A DNA stretch of 41,274 bases from an uncultured Lachnospiraceae bacterium (GTDB lineage: Bacteria; Bacillota; Clostridia; Lachnospirales; Lachnospiraceae), in the NCBI GenBank assembly GCA_910577445.1, contig CAJTMZ010000015.1:1-41274 (forward strand). Direction: 5' to 3'. The notes beneath the pieces are model-generated. The model had not been told where the DNA came from, did no database searches, and was given only the letters and a program-made list of their open reading frames with translations. The translations under genes and the position numbers were made by a program. Within the stretch, counting starts at the first letter, position 1; each line of letters starts with the position of its first letter. Below are positions 32,887-41,240 of the stretch, in pieces.

Positions 32887-35800
32887 TTACGCCTGCCTTC
32901 CATCCTCTTTTTCCACAGGCAGAGCCTCCGCCATCGTGCCGCCTTCCTTTTTTTCCCTTGAAAAAATATCGTAGATGCAGGGAATCACTATCAGGGTAAG
33001 CAGGGTTCCGTAAACAAGACCTCCAATGGTAACAATTGCCATTGGTTTGCCCATCTCCGAGCCCATATCGTTGCTGAATACCATCGTGCACAGCGCGAGA
33101 ATGGTGGTGAGGGCCGTCATAAGCACCGGCCGAAGCCTAGTCTTTCCGGCATGAATCAGGGCTTCTCTCTTACCCATCCCCTCGTCCCTTAACTGGTTCG
33201 TATAGTCCACCATCACGATTCCGTTATTGACGATGATACCGGAAAGCATGACAAATCCGATAAGCGCGATTACGCTGAGCTCGCTTCCGCTGATTACCAG
33301 ACCAAAAAAGCCGCCGGTAAAGGCAAGGGGTATGGTAAACATGATGATAAAAGGCGATAACAGCGACTGGAACTGCGCCACCATAATCAGGTACATGAAT
33401 ATCAGCGCCAGCAGAAGCATCAGGTAAAGCTGTTCCATAGCGTCCGTAATCATTTCGTTTTCGCCGCTCATCACAAGGTTGTAGCCGCCTGGCATTTCAT
33501 ACTTGTCAAGCTCCGCCTCCAGCACATCCGAGACAAGTCCGACATTGTAGCCGTCGGCAATGTCTGCGGATACCTCGATGTACCGGTTCTGGTCAATTCT
33601 GTTTACAGAATCGGGTGAAATAGAATTTTCAAAATCCGCGACCTCCGACAGGGCTACTTTATCCTTTGTTCCGTCCTGTCTGGTTCTCTCAAGCACCACG
33701 TCCTTCACCAGATTTCTGGTAAGAGCAATATCCGAACCGTGTTTCACATAAACACTGTACTCATTGTCAACCGTTTCCAACGTTGTGATACTGGCGCTTT
33801 CGGCCAGTTTTGCGGAAAGCTGCTGGAATACCTCGGCGACAGTCATTCCGTGTTCAATGGCCTTGTCCCTGTCAACAATCACACGCAGTTCTCCCGTGGA
33901 TTCCTCTAATCCGTCGGAAACGTTTTCCGTTCCCTCCACGGCTTCCACAATGGCCGCAATATCCACCGCGATTTCCTGCATCACGTCAATGTCGCGTCCC
34001 CGCACCTGCACGGAAATGCCGCTGCCGCCCATGGCGCTCATATCCATGGAGGAGGTATCTATCACGATTTCCGCCTCGTTTTTCTCGCAGATATCCGCCA
34101 TCTCTTCCATAATTTCAGCGGCAATCGTATCGTTATCCTTTTCTTTCTCCGCGCTTAAAGTAAGGTACAGCGTGGTGGCGTTGGTGGCGGTATTTCCGCT
34201 TCCCGTGAGCATTGACATGGAGGATGTGGACGCCATTGCTCCCACGTCCTCGATTTCCTCCCGGGCAAGAAGCCGCTCTACTACCTCGTCCGTCACTTCC
34301 GCGGTTTTGGACAAAGGCGTGTCGTCCGGCAGGGTAATGGACATATTAAACTGGGTACTGTCCATATCCGGCATAAAGGCCGTGCCCTTAGCGTAAGACG
34401 CCGCGGCGCTTATCAGAAGCAGCGCCACTACCAGAAGCAGAACCACCGGTTTTCCTTTCAGGGACAGATTCAACAGCTTTTCATAGATATTTATAAGGCC
34501 CGTAAAAAACTTTCCGTCGGCGTTTTCTCTTGTTTTCGTAAGTACCCTGGAAGCCATTGCGGGAACCACCGTCAGGGCAATCACCAGACTTGCCAGCAGG
34601 GAATAGGCTATGGTCAGTCCCATATCCACGAATAACTGTCTGGTAATTCCCTCCGTGAACACAATGGGAAGAAATACGCACACCGTGGTCAGCGTGGAGG
34701 CCATGATTGCGCCTGCCACCTCTCCGGCTCCTTCGATTGCTGCATCCTTTGCGGAATATCCTTCTTTCCTTAGGCGGTAAATGTTTTCTATTACCACGAT
34801 GGAGTTATCCACCAACATACCGATACCCAACGCAAGACCTGATAGCGAAATCACGTTCAAGGTGACGCCGCTGAAGTACATACATACGATTGCCGTCACC
34901 AGACCGATGGGAATGGAGCAGGCAATCACCGCCGTGGGCCGCAAATCCTTCAGAAAAACTATCAGGATAAGAATCGCCAGCACCGCGCCGAAAAGGATAT
35001 TGTTCAAAATAGAGTCCATAACAAGGTCGATATAAATTCCCTGGTCCATCAGGGTAATCAGCATCAGGTCCTCGTTTTCCTCCATCAGCCTGTCGAATTT
35101 GTCCAGAATCTTGTCGGACACGTCGCCGGTGGAATAGCCTGTCTGCTTTTGAAGCGTTACCATAATGCCCGGCGCGCCGTTTACGTTGGCGTATATATCG
35201 CCGGAATTATCGGTCATAAACACATCCGCCACGTCGCCGAGGGTTATGATGTCCACGCCATCCATTTCCAGATTCATCAGGGGCATTTTCTTTAATTCTT
35301 CTATGCTTTCCGGCTTATCCCCTACGCGAATCAGGTAGGAAATCCCGTTTTCCGTTACATAACCGGCAGGCATGGAAAAATTCTGCGCCGTCAGAAGCGC
35401 TTCCACCGTCTCCACGGTAAGAATGCTGTGCATATTGGCCTTGTCGTAGGCGTCCAGCCTGTTTTCTTCCACTTCCTCCTCGCCCTCAAGAATCTGCTCA
35501 AGGGCGTCCGCAAGCTGCTCGGCGGTATCGTTTAACTGTTCCTCACCGGAGATAATCTGGTCTTCGCCCTCCCGCAACTGCTTTTCGCCGGCTTCGAGCT
35601 GTTCCACCGCAGCGTCTAACTGTTCCTCGCCGGCTTCTAACTGACTCTCCCCGGCTTCAAGCTGGGCTTCCGCAGAGTTTAACTGGAACTCTCCAAGGCT
35701 GATGGTGCTCTGGGCATTGGCGAACTCGATGGCGGCTATGAGGTTGCCCTGATAAACTTCCTGCAATGCATTGTCCAGTTGGGCAATATTTTCCTCAATA

Positions 35801-37182
35801 GGCGGAAGCTGGCCTTCCAATTGCGCTATCATCACCTTGTTCGCTTCAATACTGGATTTCAGAGTTTGGATTGTCGGTTCAAATTCGGCTTTTTTGGCTT
35901 CTAATTCATCTATATCAATTCCGTCAATTTTATCATTTAAAGTTTTTTTATATCCCTCCAAAATTACTTCAAGCTGATTCAAATCTTCTGTTCCGTCTGT
36001 TTGGATATTTGCTTGCGATAAAATTCCAATTATAGCATTTTTTTTAGTATCGCCATCTGGCATTGAACCGATATTATCTATTGCTGTAATCGCCTCTTTT
36101 GCCACCCCTACCATCTCAATCACATCATCAATCTGCGCTATTCCGTTCTCCGCCTGACTCAGCGCCGAATTATATCCTTCATTGGTAGCCTTTGCAGTAG
36201 CAATCTCAAGCGTAATATGCATCTTCGTAGCTTCCAAATCCGCTTTCGCCGTCACAATCTGCGTTTCCGCTTCGGCAAGCTGCCTCGCCGTGGCGGATTT
36301 TCTGTCCGCAAGCTCGTTCTTTCCCTCCTCCAGCTTCGTCCTGTTTTCGTTAATCTCCGCTCTGCCGTCGGCAAGCTCTCTTTTCGAATCCTCCAGCTCC
36401 TTTCTGGAATCCTCGATTTCTTTTTTGGAATCGTCCAGCTCCTGCCACTTGTCCGCAAGCTCCTGTTTGGACTCCTCCAGGTCCACTCTGGCGTCGGCAA
36501 GCTCCGCCTGTCCGTCATATATTTCCTGCCGGTTTTCATCCAGCTCCTCCAATACCTCGTCAATTTCCTCATCGATGGAGCCGAAAACCTGCTGATTCAC
36601 TTTATCCACTTTATCCTGGCGGATAATCACGTTGACGCTTTCCTCCAGAAGTCCGGTGGCGCTGGCGGAAGCCACGCCGTCAATACTTTCCAGCTCAGGA
36701 ATAATGATATCCTCCGTCATTTTTGTCACCGAAGCGGCGTCCATATTGTTGCCTCCCACTGCCGCTATCATAACCGGCAGCATGTCGGGATTTAACTTGA
36801 TAATAATGGGATTGCTAACGGAATCGTCCCAATACCCCTTAATCTGGTCCAGATTCTCCCGCATTTCCAGAGATACCGCGTTCATATCCGCAGACTGGGA
36901 AAATTCCAGAATTACCATGGAATAATTTTCACTGGAAACTGAGCTGATACTTTCTATGTTGCTCACCGTTGCCATGGAAGCCTCCACAGGCTTGGTCACC
37001 ACCATTTCCACCGTTTCCGGACTGGCTCCCGGATAGGCCGTCATTACAATCGCGTAGGGCAGGCTGATGTTTGGCAAAAGGTCTGTTGTCATTCTTGTAA
37101 AAGAAACCACTCCAAGCACAAGTACCAGAACCACCGCAACCAACACAGTGTAGGATTTTTTCACGCTGAACTTTGATAACAT
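32887..37182 (-). CDS. RND (HAE1/AcrB-type) efflux transporter with giant coiled-coil insertion
   Basis: Proton-driven membrane exporter, 1431 residues from MLSKFSVKKSYTVL against about 1030-1070 for AcrB or SwrC. The first helix and porter domain up to about residue 195 (PGASPETVE, TKPVEASM) match AcrB-like proteins. Then residues about 202-575 are an inserted, highly charged region. It starts with a heptad-rich helix (EELDENRQEIYDGQAELADARVDLEESKQ), passes a globular middle (about 330-430) and returns with repeated QLEAGE units (505-570). The porter resumes at LTVETVEALLTAQNFSMPAGYV. Both transmembrane halves follow, with GLALGIGMLVDNSIVVIENI (the proton-relay segment). No fusion protein or outer-membrane partner is nearby. 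The frame extends to 37215 but the ATG at 37182 fits the family. Confidence 0.93.
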   Translation of the reverse strand: MLSKFSVKKSYTVLVAVVLVLVLGVVSFTRMTTDLLPNISLPYAIVMTAYPGASPETVEMVVTKPVEASMATVSNIESISSVSSENYSMVILEFSQSADMNAVSLEMRENLDQIKGYWDDSVSNPIIIKLNPDMLPVMIAAVGGNNMDAASVTKMTEDIIIPELESIDGVASASATGLLEESVNVIIRQDKVDKVNQQVFGSIDEEIDEVLEELDENRQEIYDGQAELADARVDLEESKQELADKWQELDDSKKEIEDSRKELEDSKRELADGRAEINENRTKLEEGKNELADRKSATARQLAEAETQIVTAKADLEATKMHITLEIATAKATNEGYNSALSQAENGIAQIDDVIEMVGVAKEAITAIDNIGSMPDGDTKKNAIIGILSQANIQTDGTEDLNQLEVILEGYKKTLNDKIDGIDIDELEAKKAEFEPTIQTLKSSIEANKVMIAQLEGQLPPIEENIAQLDNALQEVYQGNLIAAIEFANAQSTISLGEFQLNSAEAQLEAGESQLEAGEEQLDAAVEQLEAGEKQLREGEDQIISGEEQLNDTAEQLADALEQILEGEEEVEENRLDAYDKANMHSILTVETVEALLTAQNFSMPAGYVTENGISYLIRVGDKPESIEELKKMPLMNLEMDGVDIITLGDVADVFMTDNSGDIYANVNGAPGIMVTLQKQTGYSTGDVSDKILDKFDRLMEENEDLMLITLMDQGIYIDLVMDSILNNILFGAVLAILILIVFLKDLRPTAVIACSIPIGLVTAIVCMYFSGVTLNVISLSGLALGIGMLVDNSIVVIENIYRLRKEGYSAKDAAIEGAGEVAGAIMASTLTTVCVFLPIVFTEGITRQLFVDMGLTIAYSLLASLVIALTVVPAMASRVLTKTRENADGKFFTGLINIYEKLLNLSLKGKPVVLLLVVALLLISAAASYAKGTAFMPDMDSTQFNMSITLPDDTPLSKTAEVTDEVVERLLAREEIEDVGAMASTSSMSMLTGSGNTATNATTLYLTLSAEKEKDNDTIAAEIMEEMADICEKNEAEIVIDTSSMDMSAMGGSGISVQVRGRDIDVMQEIAVDIAAIVEAVEGTENVSDGLEESTGELRVIVDRDKAIEHGMTVAEVFQQLSAKLAESASITTLETVDNEYSVYVKHGSDIALTRNLVKDVVLERTRQDGTKDKVALSEVADFENSISPDSVNRIDQNRYIEVSADIADGYNVGLVSDVLEAELDKYEMPGGYNLVMSGENEMITDAMEQLYLMLLLALIFMYLIMVAQFQSLLSPFIIMFTIPLAFTGGFFGLVISGSELSVIALIGFVMLSGIIVNNGIVMVDYTNQLRDEGMGKREALIHAGKTRLRPVLMTALTTILALCTMVFSNDMGSEMGKPMAIVTIGGLVYGTLLTLIVIPCIYDIFSREKKEGGTMAEALPVEKEDGRQA

Positions 37183-37224
37183 ATGTATTCCGCTCTCTTT
37201 CCTTCTATTTTTCAATTTTTCCGT

Positions 37225-37240
37225 CCGACCAGTCGGTCGG
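37225..37240. promoter_or_regulatory. TetR-type operator
   Basis: Palindrome CCGACC-AGTC-GGTCGG, a pattern typical of TetR-family operators, about 8-23 nt past the expected transcription start of the RND-tetR operon. Confidence 0.7.
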
Positions 37241-37250
37241 CCAATACCAA

Positions 37251-37293
37251 AAAGAGTATATTGACAAACAGAAAGCCTGTCAATATACTCTTT
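37251..37293. promoter_or_regulatory. Perfect 16-bp inverted repeat forming mirror-image promoters
   Basis: Arms AAAGAGTATATTGACA (37251-37266) and its exact complement (37278-37293) around 11 nt. On each strand this gives TTGACA, a 17-nt spacer and TATACT, a near-ideal sigma-A promoter. The minus-strand one would drive the RND gene. The plus-strand one fires into the 3' end of the Rpn gene as antisense. The same sequence could act as a terminator for the Rpn gene, since a T-run follows on the minus strand. Confidence 0.7.
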
Positions 37294-37360
37294 AGTGATT
37301 TAACAGAAATTTAATTTTTGATAAAATTGTTCTATTGCCTGCCAATCGCAGCAGCTTGGA

Positions 37361-38257
37361 TTATATCCCGGCCTCAAAGTCGGCTATACTGTCTGTTACA
37401 GCCGCCAGCCGTACCCATTTCCTTAAAGTTTTCCGGTCCTTTTCCGCATTTATGCGCGCGGCCGTATCCTCTGATATATGTCCTTTTTCTCTCAGGAAGT
37501 CAAAAATAGTTTCCCGGCTTTCTTCGGCCTTGCCTTCTATTCTTCCCTCTTCCCTCATCATTTCCTCATATTCTTCCCACAGCATATAACTCTCCCTCAC
37601 TTCCGGCCGGATTTTGATGTTTTCCGTAAAGGCATGCAGTTTTTCCGTGACAGTGTCCGTCACATTCTCCCTGCGGCTGTCGCCTATGTAACGGAGCATG
37701 GCCTTTATCTCCTCATTTCCTCCCTGCTTCCCTTTCGTGTAAAAATAATAAAAGCGAAGCCCGTCCTCGTATTCCAGCTCCTGTACCTCTTCGCATTTGT
37801 TCCTGATACTGTAAATCATATAATCGTAACCAAAAGGGTCCTCGTCCAGTATCATCAGGACATACAAATCAGGAAGTGCCTCATAATCCTTCTGTCCGCT
37901 TCTCATACAGCCGGTGTCGTGCAGCGCCTGATAAAAACGATTGTGTTTGGCAAGTTTGGTGTTCTTCAGCAAATGCGGCTCAATATCAAAAACATTCATC
38001 GCCGTCCTTTTCTTCCCCTCCGGAACGTCTGCCGCTTCTTCCACCCTGACGTCCATGCGTATCCCTTTTCTTTCCGGTGAAAAAGGCGGTATCACCTTCT
38101 GCACCGTCACCGCCACTTTCCCTATCTTTCTCTGCAGAAGCGTTGACAGCAGCAGACGGCAGAACTCCTCCCCAATACTTGCGTCTGATGCAAGACGGCT
38201 CATCAAAAAATCGTCAATTACGTTTAATTCTTCCAGTTTCTTCTTTGTACTGCTCAT
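37361..38257 (-). CDS. Rpn family recombination-promoting nuclease / PD-(D/E)XK transposase-like protein
   Basis: 298 residues. The N-terminal nuclease domain shows the Rpn pattern: GIRMDVRVEE (catalytic Asp) then MNVFDIEPH, followed by RFYQALHDTGCMRSGQKDYEALPDLYVLMI and DPFGYDYMIY. The C-terminal helical tail is charged (EEYEEMMREEGRIEGKAEESRETIFDFLREKG). Such proteins are common and multicopy in Lachnospiraceae; Rpn proteins cut DNA and promote recombination, and some are linked to phage defence. I see no terminal inverted repeats framing it as an insertion sequence. GGAGGAAA precedes the ATG. Confidence 0.85.
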   Translation of the reverse strand: MSSTKKKLEELNVIDDFLMSRLASDASIGEEFCRLLLSTLLQRKIGKVAVTVQKVIPPFSPERKGIRMDVRVEEAADVPEGKKRTAMNVFDIEPHLLKNTKLAKHNRFYQALHDTGCMRSGQKDYEALPDLYVLMILDEDPFGYDYMIYSIRNKCEEVQELEYEDGLRFYYFYTKGKQGGNEEIKAMLRYIGDSRRENVTDTVTEKLHAFTENIKIRPEVRESYMLWEEYEEMMREEGRIEGKAEESRETIFDFLREKGHISEDTAARINAEKDRKTLRKWVRLAAVTDSIADFEAGI

Positions 38258-38283
38258 TTTCCTCCTTTTCCGGCGAAGTCAAA

Positions 38284-38415
38284 CCGGACAGGAAAAAGCA
38301 ATACAATATTTCCTTATCTGGCATAGGCTGCGCCAACATCTGTTTTTTTGTGAAAATGCCGGCGATATGCCAGAAATACTCTGCCGGACAGGAAACGTCT
38401 CGGCGAATTGCTTTT
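38284..38415. repeat. Nested inverted and direct repeats in intergenic region
   Basis: Between sigH and the Rpn gene. Outer arms are AAAAGCAAT (38294-38302) and ATTGCTTTT (38407-38415); inner arms are CTGGCATA (38318-38325) and TATGCCAG (38366-38373). A 12-nt direct repeat CCGGACAGGAAA sits at 38284 and 38384, exactly 100 nt apart. It could be a degenerate small mobile element or a structured RNA. Confidence 0.4.
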
Positions 38416-38539
38416 CACTTTTTATCATACTTATTATATGCTTTTTCGATAATTGTGTCAATTCTTTTTCATGCAAAATAAATGTTTATACAAAATGCCA
38501 TTTCAAAATCCGGGCGGAAATTTCATATCCCTACCGGCT

Positions 38540-39166
38540 TCATTTCGAAATCGCCCGCTTCAGTTTTGATTTCATCCTCTGCAAAGCGTTGTCAGTAGAC
38601 TTGTCGTCTCTTCCTAATACCTTTGCAATCTGGCTGTAGCTCATACCTGTGAGATGCAAATCAAGCACCTGCTTTTCAAAGCTGCTGAGTTCTTTTTCAA
38701 TTACCTTTTCAAGCAGCTCCACATTTTCCCTGTCAATCACAAGTTCTTCGGGGCTCCGCTCTGACTTGGAAATCAGATTGTTAATCAGCTCCCACTCCTC
38801 GCTTCTGTCAAATCCGTCGTTTTCCGAACCGTTCGTATAGAGAGAAATATAGGTATTAAGCGGCGCGTGCTTCTGCCTTCCCGCCGCCTGTACCGCCGTA
38901 TACATCTGCCTTGATACGCATAAATCCGCAAAGGTGGAAAAGCTGGCGTCCCTTCCGGTGTCATAATCACGGATAGCCTTGAATAGCCCTATCATTCCCT
39001 CCTGAATCAAGTCCTCCCGGTCCGCGCCTAAAATATACATGGACTTGGCTTTATTGCGCACCAGATTTTTATATTTGTCCATAATATAATCCGTTACGGC
39101 CTCTTCCCCGTCCCGCTGGCGTATAATCAATTCTTCATCGCTGCATTTTTCGTAGTCTTTGTACAT
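38540..39166 (-). CDS. sigH: Sporulation sigma factor SigH (Spo0H)
   Basis: 208 residues from MYKDYEKCSDEELIIRQRDGEE. Region 2 contains DLIQEGMIGLFKAIRDYD and FADLCVSRQMYTAVQAA; region 4 contains LSSFEKQVLDLHLTGMSYSQIAKVLGRDDKSTDNALQRMKSKLKRAI, the SigH pattern. It directs transition-state and early sporulation genes, which marks the host as a spore-forming lineage. The frame reaches 39220 through a hairpin, but AGAGG sits 5 nt before ATG 39166 and the length then fits the family. Synteny beyond it is lost, because the cassette upstream is unrelated. Confidence 0.92.
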   Translation of the reverse strand: MYKDYEKCSDEELIIRQRDGEEAVTDYIMDKYKNLVRNKAKSMYILGADREDLIQEGMIGLFKAIRDYDTGRDASFSTFADLCVSRQMYTAVQAAGRQKHAPLNTYISLYTNGSENDGFDRSEEWELINNLISKSERSPEELVIDRENVELLEKVIEKELSSFEKQVLDLHLTGMSYSQIAKVLGRDDKSTDNALQRMKSKLKRAISK

Positions 39167-39213
39167 GTCTGCCTCTGACCTTCTGTCAATTAGAAGTGTG
39201 TTGTAAACACATA

Positions 39214-39237
39214 AAGGCAAACCGGTCGGCTTGCCTT
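39214..39237 (-). terminator. Terminator-like hairpin between the edge cassette and sigH
   Basis: Stem AAGGCAA/TTGCCTT with a 10-nt GC-rich loop. The minus-strand tail is weak (TTTATGT), so it may only attenuate. Confidence 0.4.
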
Positions 39238-39254
39238 AAGTATTAATTTTCTTT

Positions 39255-40652
39255 TTAGTAACTTAACAATCCAAACTGCTCTTTGCGTAAAACAGGAATT
39301 TTATTTATAAATATGTTTTTCATTGTAACTCTTGAATAGGTCGGATTCGCAAAGAAAAATAAATATTCCGTTTCCTCGGATACGTTTTTTACCGGAATTT
39401 CACACACCCACAAATAATGCGGCATATCTGTTTCCAACAATCGTTTTTCTTCCTCCAGCACAATGGCTTCAGTCAGGCTCCCTTTTTCCACGTCTTCCCG
39501 TAAAAATTTTTTTACTTCCCTGTTATCCGCCAGCAAATATCGGACATTTTCCAGATTTATATTTTCTCTTTCCATTCTTTTCAGACTTTTCAGACTGTTA
39601 AATGTATCCCGGAATCTGCTCTTAAAGGTTTCATACGGAATATATACTTTTTCGTGAATTGGATAAATCAGAAAACTGTTTTTTGTCTTTATGAATTTTT
39701 TGAGTTCTTCCCATCCAACGCCTAATACAAATCCATTGTAATTTAAACCGTTCTTCAAAAAGAACCCCGAATCATCATAAATAACATAATGCATTCTGTC
39801 CTGTTTTGTATGTCCGATAACCTGAACAATGTGGAGTTTATCCTTTTTTCCCTTTTCAGGAACAGACAACCCCAGGATGACCGGCAGCCCGCTTTCAACC
39901 GAATAATCTATATACCCGCGAAATTCTTCAAAATCCGCCTCTGAATTGTTAATAAAAACCTGATATCCTATAGAAATATGATAGTAGTTAAATATTTCTA
40001 TCATTTGTGTCGGCCGCAGCCCGCTGGCCGGATATAATTTCGTTTTTCCTGACGAATATGCTTTTCCCAAATCTAATATCCGGATTTTATTATAATCAAA
40101 CTTATGGTGAAGATACTGTGACATCGAAATCATGCTTGCTTCGGCACAGGCTATGGTATTATTATCCTGAACAAATAATGGATAAGTACTGTATGTAAAC
40201 TCATTGCCTAAAATATGCACTTTCTTTTTATAAGTCATCACATTTAACAGACTGCCGTTACTGTATAAAACAGACCAGTTTGGATAAATATAGGAAAGCA
40301 TTATTCTTGGCTCGTCTATTTTTCGAAGTGTAAAAAAGCCTCCATATGCCTGTTGCGACATTTCCTTTCCAAGGAAAATATGAACCCGTATCACTGTATT
40401 TTTCACTTCATATGAAGTATTAATATAGTGGACGCTTATCATATCTTTCCACTCAGTCTCTACATAGCTTTCTTCCAAAATAAAATAACGCCTTGCCGTG
40501 CTGCTTTCGCCATGCATAAAATCCAGCCTTGGCCAAATATATCTTTCTACTTCAGCCGCTAATTGAGATTTATCCAACAGTATAATTTCAGATATTGCAT
40601 CCACCAGCGTTGATATGTCAAATCTCCGTAAGGATTCTCTTATATCTTCCAT
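39255..40652 (-). CDS. Large C39/papain-like fold protein of unknown function
   Basis: 465 residues, not recognised as a named family. The middle shows a C39-like or BtrH-like triad pattern: Cys in NNTIACAEASMISMSQYL (C169), His in DKLHIVQVIGH (H274 or H281) and Asp in YVIYDDSGFFL (D293/294). The first 160 residues are a beta-rich domain and the last 130 a mixed domain with KSLKRMERENINLENV. No signal or membrane helix. ATG 40652 starts one base after the stop of the 59-residue gene, so translation is coupled; an earlier ATG at 40670 would overlap it. Last gene of a four-gene cassette. It may process or modify a partner peptide or be a host-interaction enzyme; uncertain. Confidence 0.7.
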   Translation of the reverse strand: MEDIRESLRRFDISTLVDAISEIILLDKSQLAAEVERYIWPRLDFMHGESSTARRYFILEESYVETEWKDMISVHYINTSYEVKNTVIRVHIFLGKEMSQQAYGGFFTLRKIDEPRIMLSYIYPNWSVLYSNGSLLNVMTYKKKVHILGNEFTYSTYPLFVQDNNTIACAEASMISMSQYLHHKFDYNKIRILDLGKAYSSGKTKLYPASGLRPTQMIEIFNYYHISIGYQVFINNSEADFEEFRGYIDYSVESGLPVILGLSVPEKGKKDKLHIVQVIGHTKQDRMHYVIYDDSGFFLKNGLNYNGFVLGVGWEELKKFIKTKNSFLIYPIHEKVYIPYETFKSRFRDTFNSLKSLKRMERENINLENVRYLLADNREVKKFLREDVEKGSLTEAIVLEEEKRLLETDMPHYLWVCEIPVKNVSEETEYLFFFANPTYSRVTMKNIFINKIPVLRKEQFGLLSY

Positions 40653-40653
40653 T

Positions 40654-40833
40654 TTATAAAAGTACCCCAAAATGCTCTAATATTTCATAACTCTTTTCCA
40701 AATCCGCCAGCCTGTCTCTTTCCTGTATATCAAACATATCAGAACGTTCAATCGCTTTCTTATAATCGGTTGAATATTGATTCAATTCCTCTCCTACTGT
40801 CCTGAAAAACTCTTCATTCAAATATGTTTGCAT
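40654..40833 (-). CDS. Small protein of 59 residues in the edge cassette
   Basis: Short gene with a clear site (AGAGGG, 8 nt before ATG). It encodes an acidic, helical protein beginning MQTYLNEEFFRTVGEELNQY and ending EKSYEILEHFGVLL, with no cysteine and no membrane segment. Its stop is one base before the start of the C39-like gene. No family recognised. Could be a chaperone-like partner, an antitoxin-like peptide or a substrate of the neighbouring protein. Confidence 0.7.
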   Translation of the reverse strand: MQTYLNEEFFRTVGEELNQYSTDYKKAIERSDMFDIQERDRLADLEKSYEILEHFGVLL

Positions 40834-40851
40834 AATCTTTTCCCTCTTTAG

Positions 40852-40992
40852 CTAAAACGCCTGGAATTTTGTGTTTAACTCCAAATCAGCCTCCTCTAGG
40901 TCTGACGTAATATCATGTTTCTCCAGAAATTCCAGTTCCTGTTTAAATTTATTCGTTTCTTCTTTTGTATTTTCCTTTTTTTCCTTACCCAT
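40852..40992 (-). CDS. Small protein of 46 residues in the edge cassette
   Basis: Encodes a very charged peptide: a Lys/Glu-rich start (MGKEKKENTKEETNKFK) followed by an acidic helix (QELEFLEKHDITSDLEEADL) and the end NTKFQAF. Its ATG lies one base after the stop of the membrane protein gene, so it is translationally coupled, and the 59-residue gene starts 18 nt after its stop. No family recognised; no cysteines. The tight spacing is the main evidence that it is a gene. Confidence 0.6.
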   Translation of the reverse strand: MGKEKKENTKEETNKFKQELEFLEKHDITSDLEEADLELNTKFQAF

Positions 40993-40993
40993 G

Positions 40994-41224
40994 CTATATA
41001 ACCCAGATAATATATATGAAAAAGACTGCCATACAAATAATTGCTCCTATCAAAATCATATTTACCAATTTCAGCAGTCCGGCAATTCTGTCGTTATTTT
41101 TCTGAATCTGTCTGGTTACTGCATCCCGATATAAGATTTTTTGATAATTATTTGATATCGCATCTTCGAACTTTTGGGGTTCCTCCTTCGCTTTCTTTAG
41201 TATCTCTGTTCCCAGCGGGTACAT
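40994..41224 (-). CDS. Small single-pass membrane protein at the contig edge
   Basis: 76 residues from MYPLGTEILKKAKEEPQKF. A charged helical cytoplasmic part (about 10-48) is followed by one membrane helix near the C-terminus (LVNMILIGAIICMAVFFIYIIWVI, residues 53-76), like a tail-anchored protein. AAAGG stands 5 nt before ATG 41224. The frame stays open to 41257, but its first codons are read from the Illumina adapter and are artificial. The true gene could begin further upstream in unsequenced DNA. First visible gene of the four-gene cassette. Confidence 0.6.
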   Translation of the reverse strand: MYPLGTEILKKAKEEPQKFEDAISNNYQKILYRDAVTRQIQKNNDRIAGLLKLVNMILIGAIICMAVFFIYIIWVI

Positions 41225-41240
41225 CTTTACCTTTTGAGGA

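Noticed and set aside
33764..34396. Long plus-strand open frame of 210 codons inside the RND gene
   Set aside because: Serine-rich antisense shadow of the real gene; no ribosome binding site.
35460..36560. Tandem DNA repeats in the RND gene as a repeat array or CRISPR
   Set aside because: The similarity comes from heptad codons of the coiled coil; unit lengths vary and there are no spacers.
37361..38257. Complete insertion sequence around the Rpn gene
   Set aside because: No terminal inverted repeats or target duplication frame the gene.
39167..39220. Earlier SigH start at 39220
   Set aside because: It would read part of a terminator-like hairpin; ATG 39166 has AGAGG and gives the family length.
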